A stretch of DNA of 64,000 nt from Aeromicrobium phoceense. GTDB taxonomy: Bacteria; Actinomycetota; Actinomycetes; Propionibacteriales; Nocardioidaceae. Made by a program: the position numbers and the translations under genes. The notes below the pieces were generated by a model, which did not search any database, was not told the DNA's origin, and was given only the letters and a program-made list of their open reading frames with translations. Position 1 is the first letter of the stretch. Each line of letters opens with the position of its first letter. Of the stretch, positions 1 to 9,321 are shown piece after piece. Location: positions 62,001-126,000 of the forward strand of contig NZ_JACEOG010000002.1 of assembly GCF_013868155.1 (NCBI RefSeq), given 5' to 3'.

Positions 1-26
1 GGGACGGGTGCCAAGAGAGGTAGATC

Positions 27-2219
27 GTGACGATCTCATGGAAGCCACTCGCCCTGGCCGCCGCACTCGCGGCCTCGGCACTGACGGGGCCGGCGATCGC
101 CGGCAGCACGGCCTCGGCCGCACCCGCCACCGCGAAGGCCGCCGAGCCGCAGCCGTTCCACCCCGACCAGGACCTGAAGGACATCACCTTCCAGGGCAAG
201 AAGGTCGACACATCGCTGGAGTACCAGGGCAAGCAGAGCTCCGCCCGTAGTCGCAGTGCCGCGCCGACCGCCGAGACGCCGCCCGTGGGCACGGTCCGCC
301 CGTGGCTCGCGCTCGACGACGTCGAGGGCGGCATCTACCGCAAGGACTACACGCTGCGCGGCGCCGGCGACCACATCGAGGTGTGGGTGGCCAACGACAT
401 CGCGTTCCCCGAGGGCGACTGCCGTGGCGACGACGCCACCGTCGTCACCGACGCGCAGGTGGACAGCCTCGTGAACGAGTTCGACACGAACATCTACCCG
501 AAGGAGTCCGAGGCGTTCAGCACGCCGCCGGCCCGCGACGGGTCGAACGCCCTCATCGAGGGAGACTTCAGCGGCGGCGGCGACAAGATCGTGACGCTCG
601 TCGACAACGTCCGCGACGACAACTACTACGACTTCCCCGCGGCCCCGACGTACATCGCCGGCTTCTTCTGGTCGACGTTCAACGAGTACATGGACCGCAA
701 CGTCATGACGATCGACGCGTTCGACTGGGAGCACCGCACCGGCGCCGACCCGGTCGACGAGCCGACCGACGACCTCTGCACGAGCCGTCCGTCCCGTCCG
801 CACCTCTACGAGGGCACGTTCGCCCACGAGTACCAGCACCTGCTGCAGTACTACACCGACGCGGGCGAGACGATCGCGGTCAACGAGGGCCTGTCCGACT
901 TCGCGCAGACCCTCGTGGGCTACGTCGACGGCACCAAGACCGTCGAGGACAAGGGCGGCGACAGCCACCTCTACTGCTTCCAGGGCTTCGGCACGGTCCA
1001 GACGCCGTACAACACCAACCCCCGCGACTGCGGTGGCCCGGAGAACTCGTTCAACCTGTGGGACGAGGGCAACACCTCGTCCGGCGTGCTGGCCGACTAC
1101 GGCCACGCGTACCAGCTGATGCTCTACCTGTACGACCGGTTCGGCCAGGACGTCATCTCCGCGCTGCACCGCGACGGTGAGGAGCAGGGCATCGCGGCCA
1201 TCGAGAAGCAGCTCGAGGCCGAGGGCACCACGTTCCGCAAGGTCTTCCACGACTTCCAGTCGATGACCCTGCTGGACCAGATCGTGGGCGATGCGAGGAA
1301 GTCGCTGCTCGTGGGCGCCTCGAAGTCCAAGGTCACGACGCCGAGCCTGCGCTCGACGGTCAACCTCGACAACCCGGCCTCGTACGCCACGCCGGGTGTG
1401 GCCCCGAACGGTGCGGACTACGTGCCGGTCAAGGTCAAGGGCAAGGCGCTCACGGGCGCCCAGCTGCGCAACGCCACGTTCGAGGGTGCCAAGACGCTTC
1501 CCGCGCAGCCGCTGCGCTGGACGTCGGTCACGGACGACCCGGATCGCCTCGGCGACGCGGTGCTCTTCTCGGGCAACGCCAACAGCCTCGACGTCGCGGC
1601 GGTCACCTCGGTGAACGTCCCGGCGGGCTCGCCCACGCTCACCCTCGACGCCAAGTACGGCGCCGAGGAGGGCTACGACTACGGCTACGTCCAGGTCTCC
1701 ACCGACGGCGGCGCCACATACACGTCGATCTCCGGCGACCAGACGGTCGAGGGCCCGCAGGGTCCGGCGCTCGCCGGCACCACCGACGGCTTCGAGCAGC
1801 ACACGTTCGACCTGTCGGCCTACGCCGGCCAGGAGATCCTGCTGTCGTTCCGGTACATCTCGGACGGTGGCGTCAACGAGGGCGGCCTGAAGATCGACAA
1901 CGTGGTGGTCGGCGGCACGACCATCAGCGACGGCTCCAACATCGGTGACTTCTCGTCGCCGACGCAGGTCCGCCCGACGCCGGTCGAGAACTGGCACGTC
2001 AAGCTCGTCGGCATCCGTCCGGGCAAGGTGCCCTACGTGGCCCAGGTGGCCTCGGACGGCAAGAGCACCGTCAAGCTCGACAAGCTGTCGCTGCTCAAGC
2101 TCAAGCCGGCCAAGCAGATCGTGGCCATCGTCAGCTACGACGACTCCACCGAGATGGTCCAGCAGTACGCGCCGTACAAGCTGACCGTCAACGGGGAGCT
2201 GCAGCCCGGCGGCAGCTGA
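27..2219 (+). CDS. secreted zinc metalloprotease, immune-inhibitor-A-like
   Basis: The 730-residue product opens with a Sec signal peptide (basic start, alanine/leucine-rich core, cleavage around residues 30-38) and is probably secreted. The zinc site is visible as HEYQH at residues 267-271, with a likely third ligand Glu287 in NEGLSDF, a gluzincin-type arrangement. Residues about 530-640 look like the MAM-like beta domain of immune inhibitor A proteases (short YDYGYVQVSTDGG-type stretch, then an FRY..DGG strand). The start is GTG at 27, 6 nt after a purine-rich AGAGAGG ribosome site. Substrate is unknown; extracellular protein degradation is the family role. It stands alone, with an RNA-processing operon downstream. 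Confidence 0.85.
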   Translation: MTISWKPLALAAALAASALTGPAIAGSTASAAPATAKAAEPQPFHPDQDLKDITFQGKKVDTSLEYQGKQSSARSRSAAPTAETPPVGTVRPWLALDDVEGGIYRKDYTLRGAGDHIEVWVANDIAFPEGDCRGDDATVVTDAQVDSLVNEFDTNIYPKESEAFSTPPARDGSNALIEGDFSGGGDKIVTLVDNVRDDNYYDFPAAPTYIAGFFWSTFNEYMDRNVMTIDAFDWEHRTGADPVDEPTDDLCTSRPSRPHLYEGTFAHEYQHLLQYYTDAGETIAVNEGLSDFAQTLVGYVDGTKTVEDKGGDSHLYCFQGFGTVQTPYNTNPRDCGGPENSFNLWDEGNTSSGVLADYGHAYQLMLYLYDRFGQDVISALHRDGEEQGIAAIEKQLEAEGTTFRKVFHDFQSMTLLDQIVGDARKSLLVGASKSKVTTPSLRSTVNLDNPASYATPGVAPNGADYVPVKVKGKALTGAQLRNATFEGAKTLPAQPLRWTSVTDDPDRLGDAVLFSGNANSLDVAAVTSVNVPAGSPTLTLDAKYGAEEGYDYGYVQVSTDGGATYTSISGDQTVEGPQGPALAGTTDGFEQHTFDLSAYAGQEILLSFRYISDGGVNEGGLKIDNVVVGGTTISDGSNIGDFSSPTQVRPTPVENWHVKLVGIRPGKVPYVAQVASDGKSTVKLDKLSLLKLKPAKQIVAIVSYDDSTEMVQQYAPYKLTVNGELQPGGS

Positions 2220-2286
2220 TGGTCTGACGGTTTTCCCGGTGGCGTGGGACACGAAACCCACGTCACCGGGGAAACCTCCGTCCGGC

Positions 2287-2292
2287 TACCGT
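2287..2292 (+). promoter_or_regulatory. -10 element of leaderless rph promoter
   Basis: TACCGT followed by 7 nt and the GTG start at 2300. The predicted transcription start coincides with the start codon and there is no ribosome binding site, which decides for 2300 over the in-frame GTG at 2291 lying inside the hexamer. Confidence 0.65.
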
Positions 2293-2299
2293 GGGCGGG

Positions 2300-3019
2300 G
2301 TGACCCGAGAAGACGGCAGGACCCCCGACGAGCTGCGCCCGATCACCATCACCCGAGGCTGGCTCGACCACGCCGCGGGCTCGTGCCTGGTGGAGTTCGG
2401 CAAGACCCGCGTGCTGTGCGCCGTGGCCGCCACCGAGGGAGTGCCGCGCTGGCGCAAGGGCTCGGGCATGGGCTGGCTCACCGCCGAGTACGCGATGCTG
2501 CCCCAGGCCACGCACGACCGCTCGGCCCGTGAGTCGGTCAAGGGTAAGGTCGGTGGCCGCACCCACGAGATCAGCCGCCTCGTCGGCCGCTCGCTGCGTG
2601 CCGCGGTCGACCTGTCCCAGCTCGGCGAGAACACGATCGCGATCGACTGCGACGTGCTGCAGGCCGACGGCGGCACCCGAACGGCCGCGATCACCGGCGC
2701 CTACGTCGCGCTGGTCGACGCCGTGAACCACCTCAAGCAGCAGGGCGCCGTCAAGGGTGACCCGCTCGTCGACTCGATCGCCGCGGTCAGCGTCGGCATC
2801 ATCGACGGCACCCCGATGCTGGACCTGCCCTACGTCGAGGACGTGCGCGCCGAGACCGACATGAACGTCGTGATGACCGGCTCCGGGAAGTTCATCGAGG
2901 TCCAGGGCACCGCCGAGAACGCGCCGTTCGACCGCTCCGAGCTCGATGCGCTGCTCGCGCTGGCCGAGAAGGGCTGCGCCGACCTCACCCGCCTGCAGCG
3001 CGAGGCCCTGGACGCGTGA
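2300..3019 (+). CDS. rph: ribonuclease PH
   Basis: RNase PH is a phosphorolytic 3'-5' exoribonuclease that trims tRNA 3' ends. The 239-residue length is normal for the family, and the family hallmarks are present: an N-terminal RPDELRP-like segment (here [10 protein letters not shown]), the [15 protein letters not shown] stretch near residue 60, the arginine-rich [15 protein letters not shown] helix and the [16 protein letters not shown] strand. The C-terminus overlaps rdgB by 4 nt, the usual actinobacterial rph-rdgB operon. Translation probably starts at GTG 2300 on a leaderless mRNA. Confidence 0.95.
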   Translation: MTREDGRTPDELRPITITRGWLDHAAGSCLVEFGKTRVLCAVAATEGVPRWRKGSGMGWLTAEYAMLPQATHDRSARESVKGKVGGRTHEISRLVGRSLRAAVDLSQLGENTIAIDCDVLQADGGTRTAAITGAYVALVDAVNHLKQQGAVKGDPLVDSIAAVSVGIIDGTPMLDLPYVEDVRAETDMNVVMTGSGKFIEVQGTAENAPFDRSELDALLALAEKGCADLTRLQREALDA

Positions 3020-3630
3020 CCCGGGTCGTCCTGGCGTCGGGCAACGCGAAGAAGCTCGACGAGCTCCGGCGCATCCTCGAGCCGCTCGTGCCGGGCGTCG
3101 AGGTGCTCGGCCTGGCCGACGTGGCCTCCTACGACGAGCCCGCCGAGACCGAGCCCACGTTCGAGGGCAACGCGCTGATCAAGGCGCGGGTCGCCGCGGC
3201 CGAGACCGGCCTGCCGGCGCTGGCCGACGACTCCGGTCTGTGCGTCGACGCGCTCAACGGCATGCCCGGCGTGCTGTCCGCGCGCTGGTCGGGCGTCCCG
3301 AAGGACCAGGGAGGCGACGCGGCCAACAACCGGCTGCTGCTGGCCCAGCTGACCGACGTCCCCGACGAGCGCCGTGGCGCCGTGTTCCGCTGCGCGATGG
3401 CCCTCGTCCTCCCCGACGGCACGGAGATCGTCGAGGTGGGGGAGATGCCGGGCCGCGTCCTGCGCGGTGAGCAGGGCGAGGGTGGCTTCGGCTACGACCC
3501 GCTGTTCGCCGCCGACGGTTACGACGTCTCCACCGCGGAGCTCTCGCGGGACGAGAAGGACGCCATCAGCCACCGCGGACGCGCCTTGCGTGCGATCGCC
3601 CCGCGCGTCGCCGACGCGCTCCGCGCCTGA
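3016..3630 (+). CDS. rdgB: RdgB/HAM1 non-canonical purine NTP pyrophosphatase
   Basis: This enzyme hydrolyses ITP, dITP and XTP to monophosphates and keeps deaminated purines out of nucleic acids. The 204-residue product has the family motifs [10 protein letters not shown] at the N-terminus, [26 protein letters not shown] and SHRGRAL. The GTG start lies inside the rph stop (GTGA overlap), so translation is probably coupled. No transcription signal separates the two genes. Confidence 0.95.
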   Translation: MTRVVLASGNAKKLDELRRILEPLVPGVEVLGLADVASYDEPAETEPTFEGNALIKARVAAAETGLPALADDSGLCVDALNGMPGVLSARWSGVPKDQGGDAANNRLLLAQLTDVPDERRGAVFRCAMALVLPDGTEIVEVGEMPGRVLRGEQGEGGFGYDPLFAADGYDVSTAELSRDEKDAISHRGRALRAIAPRVADALRA

Positions 3631-3663
3631 TCCTCCCGGGGTGACGCCGGGGCGCTCCGCCCC

Positions 3664-3669
3664 TACCGT
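3664..3669 (+). promoter_or_regulatory. -10 element of leaderless VOC-gene promoter
   Basis: TACCGT, then 6 nt to the ATG at 3676, with no Shine-Dalgarno sequence. Confidence 0.6.
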
Positions 3670-3675
3670 GGGCCC

Positions 3676-4341
3676 ATGGCACTCGTGGAGTTCAAGGACC
3701 TGGTGATCGACGTCGAGGACCCGGCCGCGGCGGCCGAGCGCTGGGGCCGCTGGCTGCACCTCGACGGCGAGACCGACGAGGTCGGCGCCGTCCTGCGTGG
3801 CGGGCACCCGGGGCAGACGATCTGGATCAACCCGGCACCGCCGAAGACGGTCAAGGACCGGGTCCACCTCGACCTCGTGGCGCGCGACCTGACGCCCTTC
3901 GAAGGCCTCGAGCGCGTCACCGAGCCCGGGGAGTTCAGCTGGACGACGTTCCGCGATCCGGAGGGCCACGAGTTCTGCGTCTTCGAGGGCGACAAGCGGC
4001 CGGAGGGGCTCAAGGACGTCGTCGTGGACGCGGTCGACCACGCCGCGATCGGCACCTGGTGGGCCGACGTCTTCGGGGCCACCCTGGACACCGACGGCGA
4101 CTACACGTGGGTGGACGACATCCCGGGCGCCCCGACGGAGTCCTTCGACTTCGTCACGGTCCCCGAGCCCAAGACCGTCAAGAACCGGATCCACTGGGAC
4201 GTGACGCTCGTCGGCGACGCCACGGTGGACGATCTCGTCGCGCGGGGAGCCACCGTGCTGCGGCCGCCGGGCGACGACCGGGGCTGGACCGTCATGGCCG
4301 ATCCCGAGGGCAACGAGTTCTGCGTCTTCGAGGCGGCCTGA
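3676..4341 (+). CDS. VOC superfamily protein, two glyoxalase-like halves
   Basis: The 221-residue protein is an internal duplication: each half ends in the same strand, DPEGHEFCVFE near residue 100 and DPEGNEFCVFE at the C-terminus, the typical end of a glyoxalase/bleomycin-resistance beta-alpha-beta-beta-beta unit. It most resembles the actinobacterial glyoxalase-like domain proteins (Glyoxalase_6 type). Substrate and metal dependence cannot be read from the sequence. It is transcribed on its own from a leaderless promoter and runs convergently into the efflux permease gene, with only 7 bp between the stop codons. Confidence 0.85.
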   Translation: MALVEFKDLVIDVEDPAAAAERWGRWLHLDGETDEVGAVLRGGHPGQTIWINPAPPKTVKDRVHLDLVARDLTPFEGLERVTEPGEFSWTTFRDPEGHEFCVFEGDKRPEGLKDVVVDAVDHAAIGTWWADVFGATLDTDGDYTWVDDIPGAPTESFDFVTVPEPKTVKNRIHWDVTLVGDATVDDLVARGATVLRPPGDDRGWTVMADPEGNEFCVFEAA

Positions 4342-4348
4342 CCGCGGG

Positions 4349-5575
4349 TCAGAACCGGATCGCGTCGACGATCCGCACCCGCACCGCCACGATCGCGGGC
4401 AGCACCCCGGCCAGGGCCCCGACCAGCAACGACACCCCCATGCCGAGCACGGCGGCCGACAGCGGGAACGGCGGCACGTCGTCGATGCCCTCGAGGAGGT
4501 ACTTCGCGGTCCACGGGCCGTTGACCAGCGCGATGGCGATCATCACGCCGACGAGGCCCGCGACGAAGGTGGCGACGATGCTCTCCATCACGACCGAGAA
4601 GAACACCCGGCCCGAGGTCGCACCGAAGCTGCGCCGGATGCCGATCTCGCGCACGCGCTGCTGGATCGTGATGACCGAGACGTTCAGCAGGCTCAGGGCG
4701 CCGAGCAGCAGGATGACCGAGCTGATGCCCACGACGACCCACTTCACGACGTCGAGGTCGTCGGCACCGCCCCAGGCGAGGTAGTCGCTGCGGTCGGCGG
4801 TGACCTCCAGTCCGGGCAGCTCGGCGTCCATGGACCGGGTGACGGCCTCGGCCAGCTCCTCGGCGCCCTCGGTGGGCACCCACAGCTTCCAGGACGCGTC
4901 GGTGACCGGCAGGCTCGCACCGAACCAGTGGTCGTAGGCACTGGCGAGCACGTAGGCCCGCGGGTGCTCGGCGAAGCGGGTGGACGAGGACGTGACGCCG
5001 ACGATCGTGGCACTCACCGAGGTCTGGCCTCCCTGCAGGTCGACCGTGACCGGCAGGCGGGTGCCGACGAGTCCCAGCTCCTTCAGGAACCGCGGGTCGA
5101 CCACCAAGGAGGGGGAGAGGTTCCGCGCGTCCGAGTCCACCAGCCACCGTCCCTGCGCGGTGACGACCCGGTGCATCGGGGCGTACGCGGGATCGACGAC
5201 GATCGCCTCCACCGGGCTGGACCTCGCGCTGCGGGTCGCCGTCAGCTGGGCACCCCCCACCATCGACGCGTGGCTGATCCGGTACTGCTCCACCACCTTG
5301 TCGAACGCCGGCCGGATCGCGGAGGCCCTCGGGCCCATGCCGTCGCCCTGCTCCTGGTAGGCGTAGACGCTGAGCATCGCCGGACGGCCCTCCTTCTCGT
5401 ACTGCTCGACGAGCGCCTGCTGCCCGATGTCGGCCACCGCCACGGTGCCGCTGAGCGCCGCCACGGCCACGCCGACGCCCACCAGCGACAGCAGGACCCG
5501 CAGCTTGTGGATGCGCAGCTCGTGCCACGCCTCGATGACCGCGGCGGCGAACCCGGTCAGCGCACGGCCGATCAC
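4349..5575 (-). CDS. MacB-like ABC transporter permease (FtsX type)
   Basis: This is the membrane subunit of a tripartite-type MacAB-like exporter. The 408-residue chain has one N-terminal membrane helix (about residues 20-45), a large extracytoplasmic MacB core domain, then three C-terminal helices typical of FtsX permeases, with the conserved RVREIGIRRSFGA coupling segment before the second one. The GTG start at 5575 is inside the stop codon of the ATPase gene (GTGA overlap), and the first residues IGRALTGFAAAVIEAWHELR are the expected cytoplasmic lead-in. It is the last gene of the adaptor-ATPase-permease operon. The substrate (peptide, lipid or drug) is unknown. Confidence 0.92.
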   Translation of the reverse strand: MIGRALTGFAAAVIEAWHELRIHKLRVLLSLVGVGVAVAALSGTVAVADIGQQALVEQYEKEGRPAMLSVYAYQEQGDGMGPRASAIRPAFDKVVEQYRISHASMVGGAQLTATRSARSSPVEAIVVDPAYAPMHRVVTAQGRWLVDSDARNLSPSLVVDPRFLKELGLVGTRLPVTVDLQGGQTSVSATIVGVTSSSTRFAEHPRAYVLASAYDHWFGASLPVTDASWKLWVPTEGAEELAEAVTRSMDAELPGLEVTADRSDYLAWGGADDLDVVKWVVVGISSVILLLGALSLLNVSVITIQQRVREIGIRRSFGATSGRVFFSVVMESIVATFVAGLVGVMIAIALVNGPWTAKYLLEGIDDVPPFPLSAAVLGMGVSLLVGALAGVLPAIVAVRVRIVDAIRF

Positions 5576-6282
5576 GCGACCGCGTCCAGGGGGTGCAGGG
5601 CACCGTGCTCGAGGCGGTAGCGACGGCGCGCGATCGCCGCCACGCCCGGGTCGTGCGTGATGGTGATCAGCGCGGCTCCCGAGTCGCGGGAGACGTCGTC
5701 GAGCAGGGTCATCCCCTGGCCGCCGGCCTCGACGTCGAGGGCCCCGGTGGGCTCGTCGGCCAGCACCACGCGCGGTGAGCGCACCAGGGCGCGGGCGATC
5801 GCGACGCGCTGCTGCTCGCCGCCGGACAAATGCTGGGGCCGGCTGTCGAGCCGGTCGGCCAGGCCGACGCGCTCGAGCATCTCGGCCGCGATCCGCCGCC
5901 GCGACCAGAACTCCCGGCCCGTGGCGTACATCAGCGGCGCGACGACGTTCTCCAGCGCCGACAGCCCCGGCAGGAGGTTGAACTGCTGGAACACGAACCC
6001 GATGTCGCGGCCCCGGATCCGGGCGGCGGCACCACCGGAGAGGGTGCGGACGTCGTGGCCCCGCCACTCCAGCGTGCCGTGCGTCGGCCGGTCGAGGAGC
6101 CCGAGCATGTTCAGCAGCGTCGACTTGCCGGTGCCCGAGCGCCCGACGATGCCGATGTGGTCACCGCCGTGCACCACGAGGTCGACGCCCGACAGGATCG
6201 TCAGGTCCTCGTCGTCGGGCAGGACCACGGTGCGGCCCACGCCCGTGAGGCGGACGAGCTCGACCGCCCCCGAGGCGCTCAT
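5572..6282 (-). CDS. MacB/LolD-like ABC transporter ATPase
   Basis: The 236-residue nucleotide-binding subunit carries Walker A GRSGTGKST, the signature LSGGEQQRVAIARAL, and Walker B VVLADEPTGALD with its catalytic Glu. These are the diagnostic sequences of the MacB/LolD/FtsE branch. It overlaps the adaptor gene by one base (TGATG) and the permease gene by four, so all three are translationally coupled. It powers the exporter formed with the genes on either side. Confidence 0.95.
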   Translation of the reverse strand: MSASGAVELVRLTGVGRTVVLPDDEDLTILSGVDLVVHGGDHIGIVGRSGTGKSTLLNMLGLLDRPTHGTLEWRGHDVRTLSGGAAARIRGRDIGFVFQQFNLLPGLSALENVVAPLMYATGREFWSRRRIAAEMLERVGLADRLDSRPQHLSGGEQQRVAIARALVRSPRVVLADEPTGALDVEAGGQGMTLLDDVSRDSGAALITITHDPGVAAIARRRYRLEHGALHPLDAVA

Positions 6283-7283
6283 CAGTAGCCCTCGTCGAAC
6301 TCGGCGCCCTCGCCGGAGGAGGGCGCGCCCGGGACGTACTGCAGGATCTCCGTGCCCTCCTTCAGGCCCTTGAGGACCTCGACGCTCTTGCCGTCGTTGA
6401 CGCCGAGCCGAATCGTGCGCTCGGTCGGCTCGCCACCGTCCTCGACGACCCAGACCGTGCCGCGCTCCAGCAGGCCCCGCACCGCCGTGACCGGGACGAC
6501 GAGAGCGTCCTTCGTCGATCCCGCGTCGATGCGCATCGTCATGGACAGGCCGTCGAACACCGTGACGTCCTCGGGCACCACGCAGGTGACCTTCGTCCCC
6601 GCGGCCGACTCGCCACCCTCTTCCTCCGAGGGCTCCTGCGCCGCGTCCTCACTGACCTGGTCGGCGATCCGCAGGTCGGCGCAGGTGAACGGCTCGGGCC
6701 CGCCGTCGATCGTCACCGTGGCCTCGTCGGGTGCGTCGAGCAGGCGGTACCGGTCGACCACGGCGACGGAGCCCTGGGCGGTGAACGTGGACCGCCTGAT
6801 TCGTGCCACCGGCGCGTCCTCGCCGACCTCGTCGCCGACCTTCGCGGTGAAGGAGGCCACCCGGCCCTCCGCGGGCGCCGTGACCGTCACGTACCTGACC
6901 GCGGGAGGAGCGGGCTCGTCCTCGTCGTCGCTGCCGGACTCGGTCGGCTCGACGGTCGTGCGCACCTCGAACAGCGGGTCGCCCTTGCTGACCTTCGCCC
7001 CGTTCGGGACGTGGGCGTGGGTCAGGACGCCCGCGGCCGAGGACTTCACCGGCACGGCCGGGTCGATGACGATCGTGCCGTCGAGGTCGAGCGAGTTCTC
7101 GATCTCGCCGCGCTCGACGGTCAGGCTCGGCGAGAGGGACACGGCCGTGGGCGAGTCGCCGCCCTCGGACCCGGACGCGTCACCGCCGAACGCCAGGACG
7201 GCGAGGCTGACGGCGATGGTCGCGCCGACGAGCAGCCAGGCGGTCGGGAGGACGAACCGGCGGAAGGTGCGGGTGAAGGTCAC
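6282..7283 (-). CDS. periplasmic-adaptor-like (HlyD/MacA-type) protein of ABC exporter
   Basis: The 333-residue protein has one N-terminal membrane anchor (residues about 12-32) and an extracytoplasmic adaptor fold: a biotinyl-lipoyl-like segment split around residues 70-150 (AHVPNGAKVSKGDPLFEVRTT and VTAPAEGRVASFTAKVGDEV, each typical of the family) and a C-terminal beta-barrel with GVNDGKSVEVLKGLKEG. In monoderm bacteria such MacA homologues gate the MacB-like permease. A C-rich pair (EPFTCADLRI and KVTCVV) may form a disulfide. It is the first gene of the operon and starts at GTG 7283 on a leaderless transcript, divergent from dapE. Confidence 0.88.
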   Translation of the reverse strand: MTFTRTFRRFVLPTAWLLVGATIAVSLAVLAFGGDASGSEGGDSPTAVSLSPSLTVERGEIENSLDLDGTIVIDPAVPVKSSAAGVLTHAHVPNGAKVSKGDPLFEVRTTVEPTESGSDDEDEPAPPAVRYVTVTAPAEGRVASFTAKVGDEVGEDAPVARIRRSTFTAQGSVAVVDRYRLLDAPDEATVTIDGGPEPFTCADLRIADQVSEDAAQEPSEEEGGESAAGTKVTCVVPEDVTVFDGLSMTMRIDAGSTKDALVVPVTAVRGLLERGTVWVVEDGGEPTERTIRLGVNDGKSVEVLKGLKEGTEILQYVPGAPSSGEGAEFDEGY

Positions 7284-7289
7284 CGCCGG

Positions 7290-7295
7290 AAGGTA
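7290..7295 (-). promoter_or_regulatory. -10 element of leaderless efflux-operon promoter
   Basis: On the minus strand TACCTT is followed by 6 nt and the GTG start at 7283. The dapE promoter lies 35 bp away on the other strand, so the 59-bp intergenic region holds two divergent leaderless promoters. Confidence 0.55.
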
Positions 7296-7329
7296 CCACG
7301 CAATGCGCAGTAGTGGGAGTCGATCCCGT

Positions 7330-7335
7330 TAGGGT
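7330..7335 (+). promoter_or_regulatory. -10 element of leaderless dapE promoter
   Basis: TAGGGT followed by 7 nt and the ATG at 7343. Confidence 0.65.
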
Positions 7336-7342
7336 TCCCGTC

Positions 7343-8413
7343 ATGGAGACTCTCGACCTGACCGCCGACATCGTGACGCTGACCCGATCCGTCGTGGACG
7401 TGCCGTCCGAGAGCCTGGACGAGGCCGCACTGGCCGACGCGGTGGAGTCGGCGCTGCGGGCCCAGGCGCACCTCGAGGTGGTCCGCGACGGGCACACGAT
7501 CATCGCCCGCACCGATCTCGGGCGCACCGAGCGCGTCGTGATCGCCGGTCACATCGACACGGTGCCGGTGAACGGCAACATGCCGTCGCGCCTCGAGGGC
7601 GACACCCTCTGGGGCCTCGGCACGTGCGACATGAAGGGTGGCGTCGCCATCGCGCTGAGCCTGGCCGCCGCGGTCGCCGAGCCGGTCCGCGACGTCACGT
7701 GGGTGTTCTACGAGGCGGAGGAGATCGCCGCGGTCCACAACGGACTGGGACGCGTCGCCCGGGAGCACCCCGACTGGCTCGCCGGTGACTTCGCGATCCT
7801 GATGGAGCCGTCGAAGGCCGGCGTCGAGGCGGGCTGCCAGGGCACGATGCGCGTCGAGATCCGCACGACCGGCGAGCGTGCCCACTCGGCGCGCTCCTGG
7901 ATGGGCCACAACGCGATCCACGATCTCGGGGCGGTGCTGGCCACCCTGGCCGAGTACACCCCGCGCACGGTCGAGATCGACGGGCTGACGTACCGCGAGG
8001 GACTGAACGCCGTGGGCATCTCCGGCGGCGTGAGCGGCAACGTCATCCCCGACGCCGCCGTGCTCACCATGAACTACCGCTTCGCGCCCGACCGCGACGA
8101 GGACGCCGCGCTGGCCCACCTGCGCGAGGTGTTCACCGGCTACGACCTCACGGTCACCGACTCGGCTCCCGGCGCCCTCCCGGGTCTCGAGCGGCCCGCG
8201 GCGGCGGCCTTCGTGGAGGCCGTCGGTGGTGAGGTCGGGCCGAAGTTCGGCTGGACCGACGTCGCCAAGTTCACCCAGCTCGGCGTCCCGGCGGTGAACT
8301 ACGGTCCCGGTGACCCGATCTACGCGCACAAGGCCGACGAGCAGGTCCCGGTCGAGCACCTGCACCGGGTGCACGCGCGCCTGCGCCGCTGGCTCACGGG
8401 CGACGCGGACTGA
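7343..8413 (+). CDS. dapE: succinyl-diaminopimelate desuccinylase
   Basis: DapE hydrolyses N-succinyl-LL-diaminopimelate to LL-diaminopimelate and succinate in the lysine and peptidoglycan pathway. The 356-residue M20 family protein shows the two-zinc ligand pattern in order: His in AGHIDTVPV, Asp in GLGTCDMKGG, the Glu pair YEAEEI, Glu in ILMEPS, and the late His in YAHKADEQV. The inserted dimerisation domain begins near residue 170. The ATG at 7343 is preferred to the upstream in-frame GTG because a -10 hexamer lies 7 nt before it. It converges on the GDSL lipoprotein gene. Confidence 0.95.
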   Translation: METLDLTADIVTLTRSVVDVPSESLDEAALADAVESALRAQAHLEVVRDGHTIIARTDLGRTERVVIAGHIDTVPVNGNMPSRLEGDTLWGLGTCDMKGGVAIALSLAAAVAEPVRDVTWVFYEAEEIAAVHNGLGRVAREHPDWLAGDFAILMEPSKAGVEAGCQGTMRVEIRTTGERAHSARSWMGHNAIHDLGAVLATLAEYTPRTVEIDGLTYREGLNAVGISGGVSGNVIPDAAVLTMNYRFAPDRDEDAALAHLREVFTGYDLTVTDSAPGALPGLERPAAAAFVEAVGGEVGPKFGWTDVAKFTQLGVPAVNYGPGDPIYAHKADEQVPVEHLHRVHARLRRWLTGDAD

Positions 8414-8414
8414 C

Positions 8415-9308
8415 TCAGCGGTCGAGCGCCTCCTGGGCGATCCGCGCGATCTCGGTGTGCCCTGCGCTCGTCGGGTGCGGGTCGCCGAGCGTGCAGTAGT
8501 AGGTCCAGCGGCAGACGTCCTCGGCGCGACCCGGGATCGTCCCGAACGCGGCGGTCTCCACCGTGCGGTCGGCCGACTCGTAGGCGCCGAACGCCCGCGT
8601 CACGTCCACGAAGGTGGCGTCGTGCTTCGCGTAGACCGCGCGCAGTGCGGGGTTGAAGGTCGTCCGGAACATCTCCACCGTGGCGTCGGCGATCGCCGGC
8701 GCCGACTCCGCCTCGGGGTGCAGCACCGGCTCGCCGGTCCAGAAGTCGGGGTACGTCAGCCCCAGGATCGGCACGTCCGCTCCGACGCGGTCGCGGATCA
8801 GCGTGAGCAGCTCGTCGATGGCCTCGGTGGCGGCCGGCATGGTCTTGCGGGCGCAGGCCTGAAGGTTCGAGTCCAGGGAGCAGCCCCGCAGGTCGTTGAG
8901 GCCCAGCACGACGGTGACGAGCTCGATCTCGTCGCCGTACCGGTCGAGGTGGCGGGTCATCTCGTCGGCCTCGGAGCCGCCGGTGACCGGCGGCGCGGCG
9001 GACCCGCGCCGCTCCTCGTCGCACGCCTCGCCCTCGAGGAAGGCCACTGCCGTGATGCCCGCGCAGCTGACGTTCGCCAGCTCGAGCCCGCGGTCCTCGG
9101 CGATCTTCCAGGCGAAGCCCGACGTGGTGTTCTGGGCGGGCTCGCCGTTCAGTGCCGGCCGGTACCCGGCGGCGTAGGAGTCGCCGATCGCGAGGTACTG
9201 GGGGCCCGTGTCCGAGGCGGGCGGGACCGGGGCCGTGGAGCAGGCGGCGAGCGCCGTCGTCGCCAGAACGAGGGCGGCGGCGAGGCGGCCGAGGGGGACG
9301 AAGTGCAC
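8415..9308 (-). CDS. SGNH/GDSL-type esterase lipoprotein
   Basis: The 297-residue protein has a lipoprotein signal peptide ending in the lipobox LAAC, so it should be anchored on the outer face of the membrane. The SGNH hydrolase blocks are visible: block I GDSYAAGY (nucleophile Ser), block III GLNDL (Asn) and block V DPHPTSAGH (Asp and His). GTG 9308 is chosen over the longer frame from 9344, because TACGGT sits exactly 7 nt upstream and the remaining N-terminus is a clean signal peptide. Cysteines in the mature part (CAGI, CDEE, CSLD, CARK, CRWTYYC) suggest disulfides, as in actinobacterial lipases. The substrate is unknown. Confidence 0.88.
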   Translation of the reverse strand: MHFVPLGRLAAALVLATTALAACSTAPVPPASDTGPQYLAIGDSYAAGYRPALNGEPAQNTTSGFAWKIAEDRGLELANVSCAGITAVAFLEGEACDEERRGSAAPPVTGGSEADEMTRHLDRYGDEIELVTVVLGLNDLRGCSLDSNLQACARKTMPAATEAIDELLTLIRDRVGADVPILGLTYPDFWTGEPVLHPEAESAPAIADATVEMFRTTFNPALRAVYAKHDATFVDVTRAFGAYESADRTVETAAFGTIPGRAEDVCRWTYYCTLGDPHPTSAGHTEIARIAQEALDR

Positions 9309-9315
9309 CCGCACC

Positions 9316-9321
9316 ACCGTA
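9316..9321 (-). promoter_or_regulatory. -10 element of leaderless esterase promoter
   Basis: Minus-strand TACGGT, 7 nt, GTG at 9308. This spacing decides the start codon. Confidence 0.6.

Noticed and set aside
36-2261. Long antisense open frame (741 aa) opposite the metalloprotease gene
   Set aside because: It is a shadow frame created by high third-position GC: it is Arg/Val/Asp-rich with no domain, and the opposite frame has a signal peptide and a HExxH site. The same applies to the large antisense frames at 2830-4194, 32672-36193, 36003-39095, 40707-43046 and 49632-51758.
7284-7342. Lysine riboswitch upstream of dapE
   Set aside because: dapE appears leaderless, with the -10 only 7 nt before the ATG, so there is no RNA leader to hold a riboswitch.
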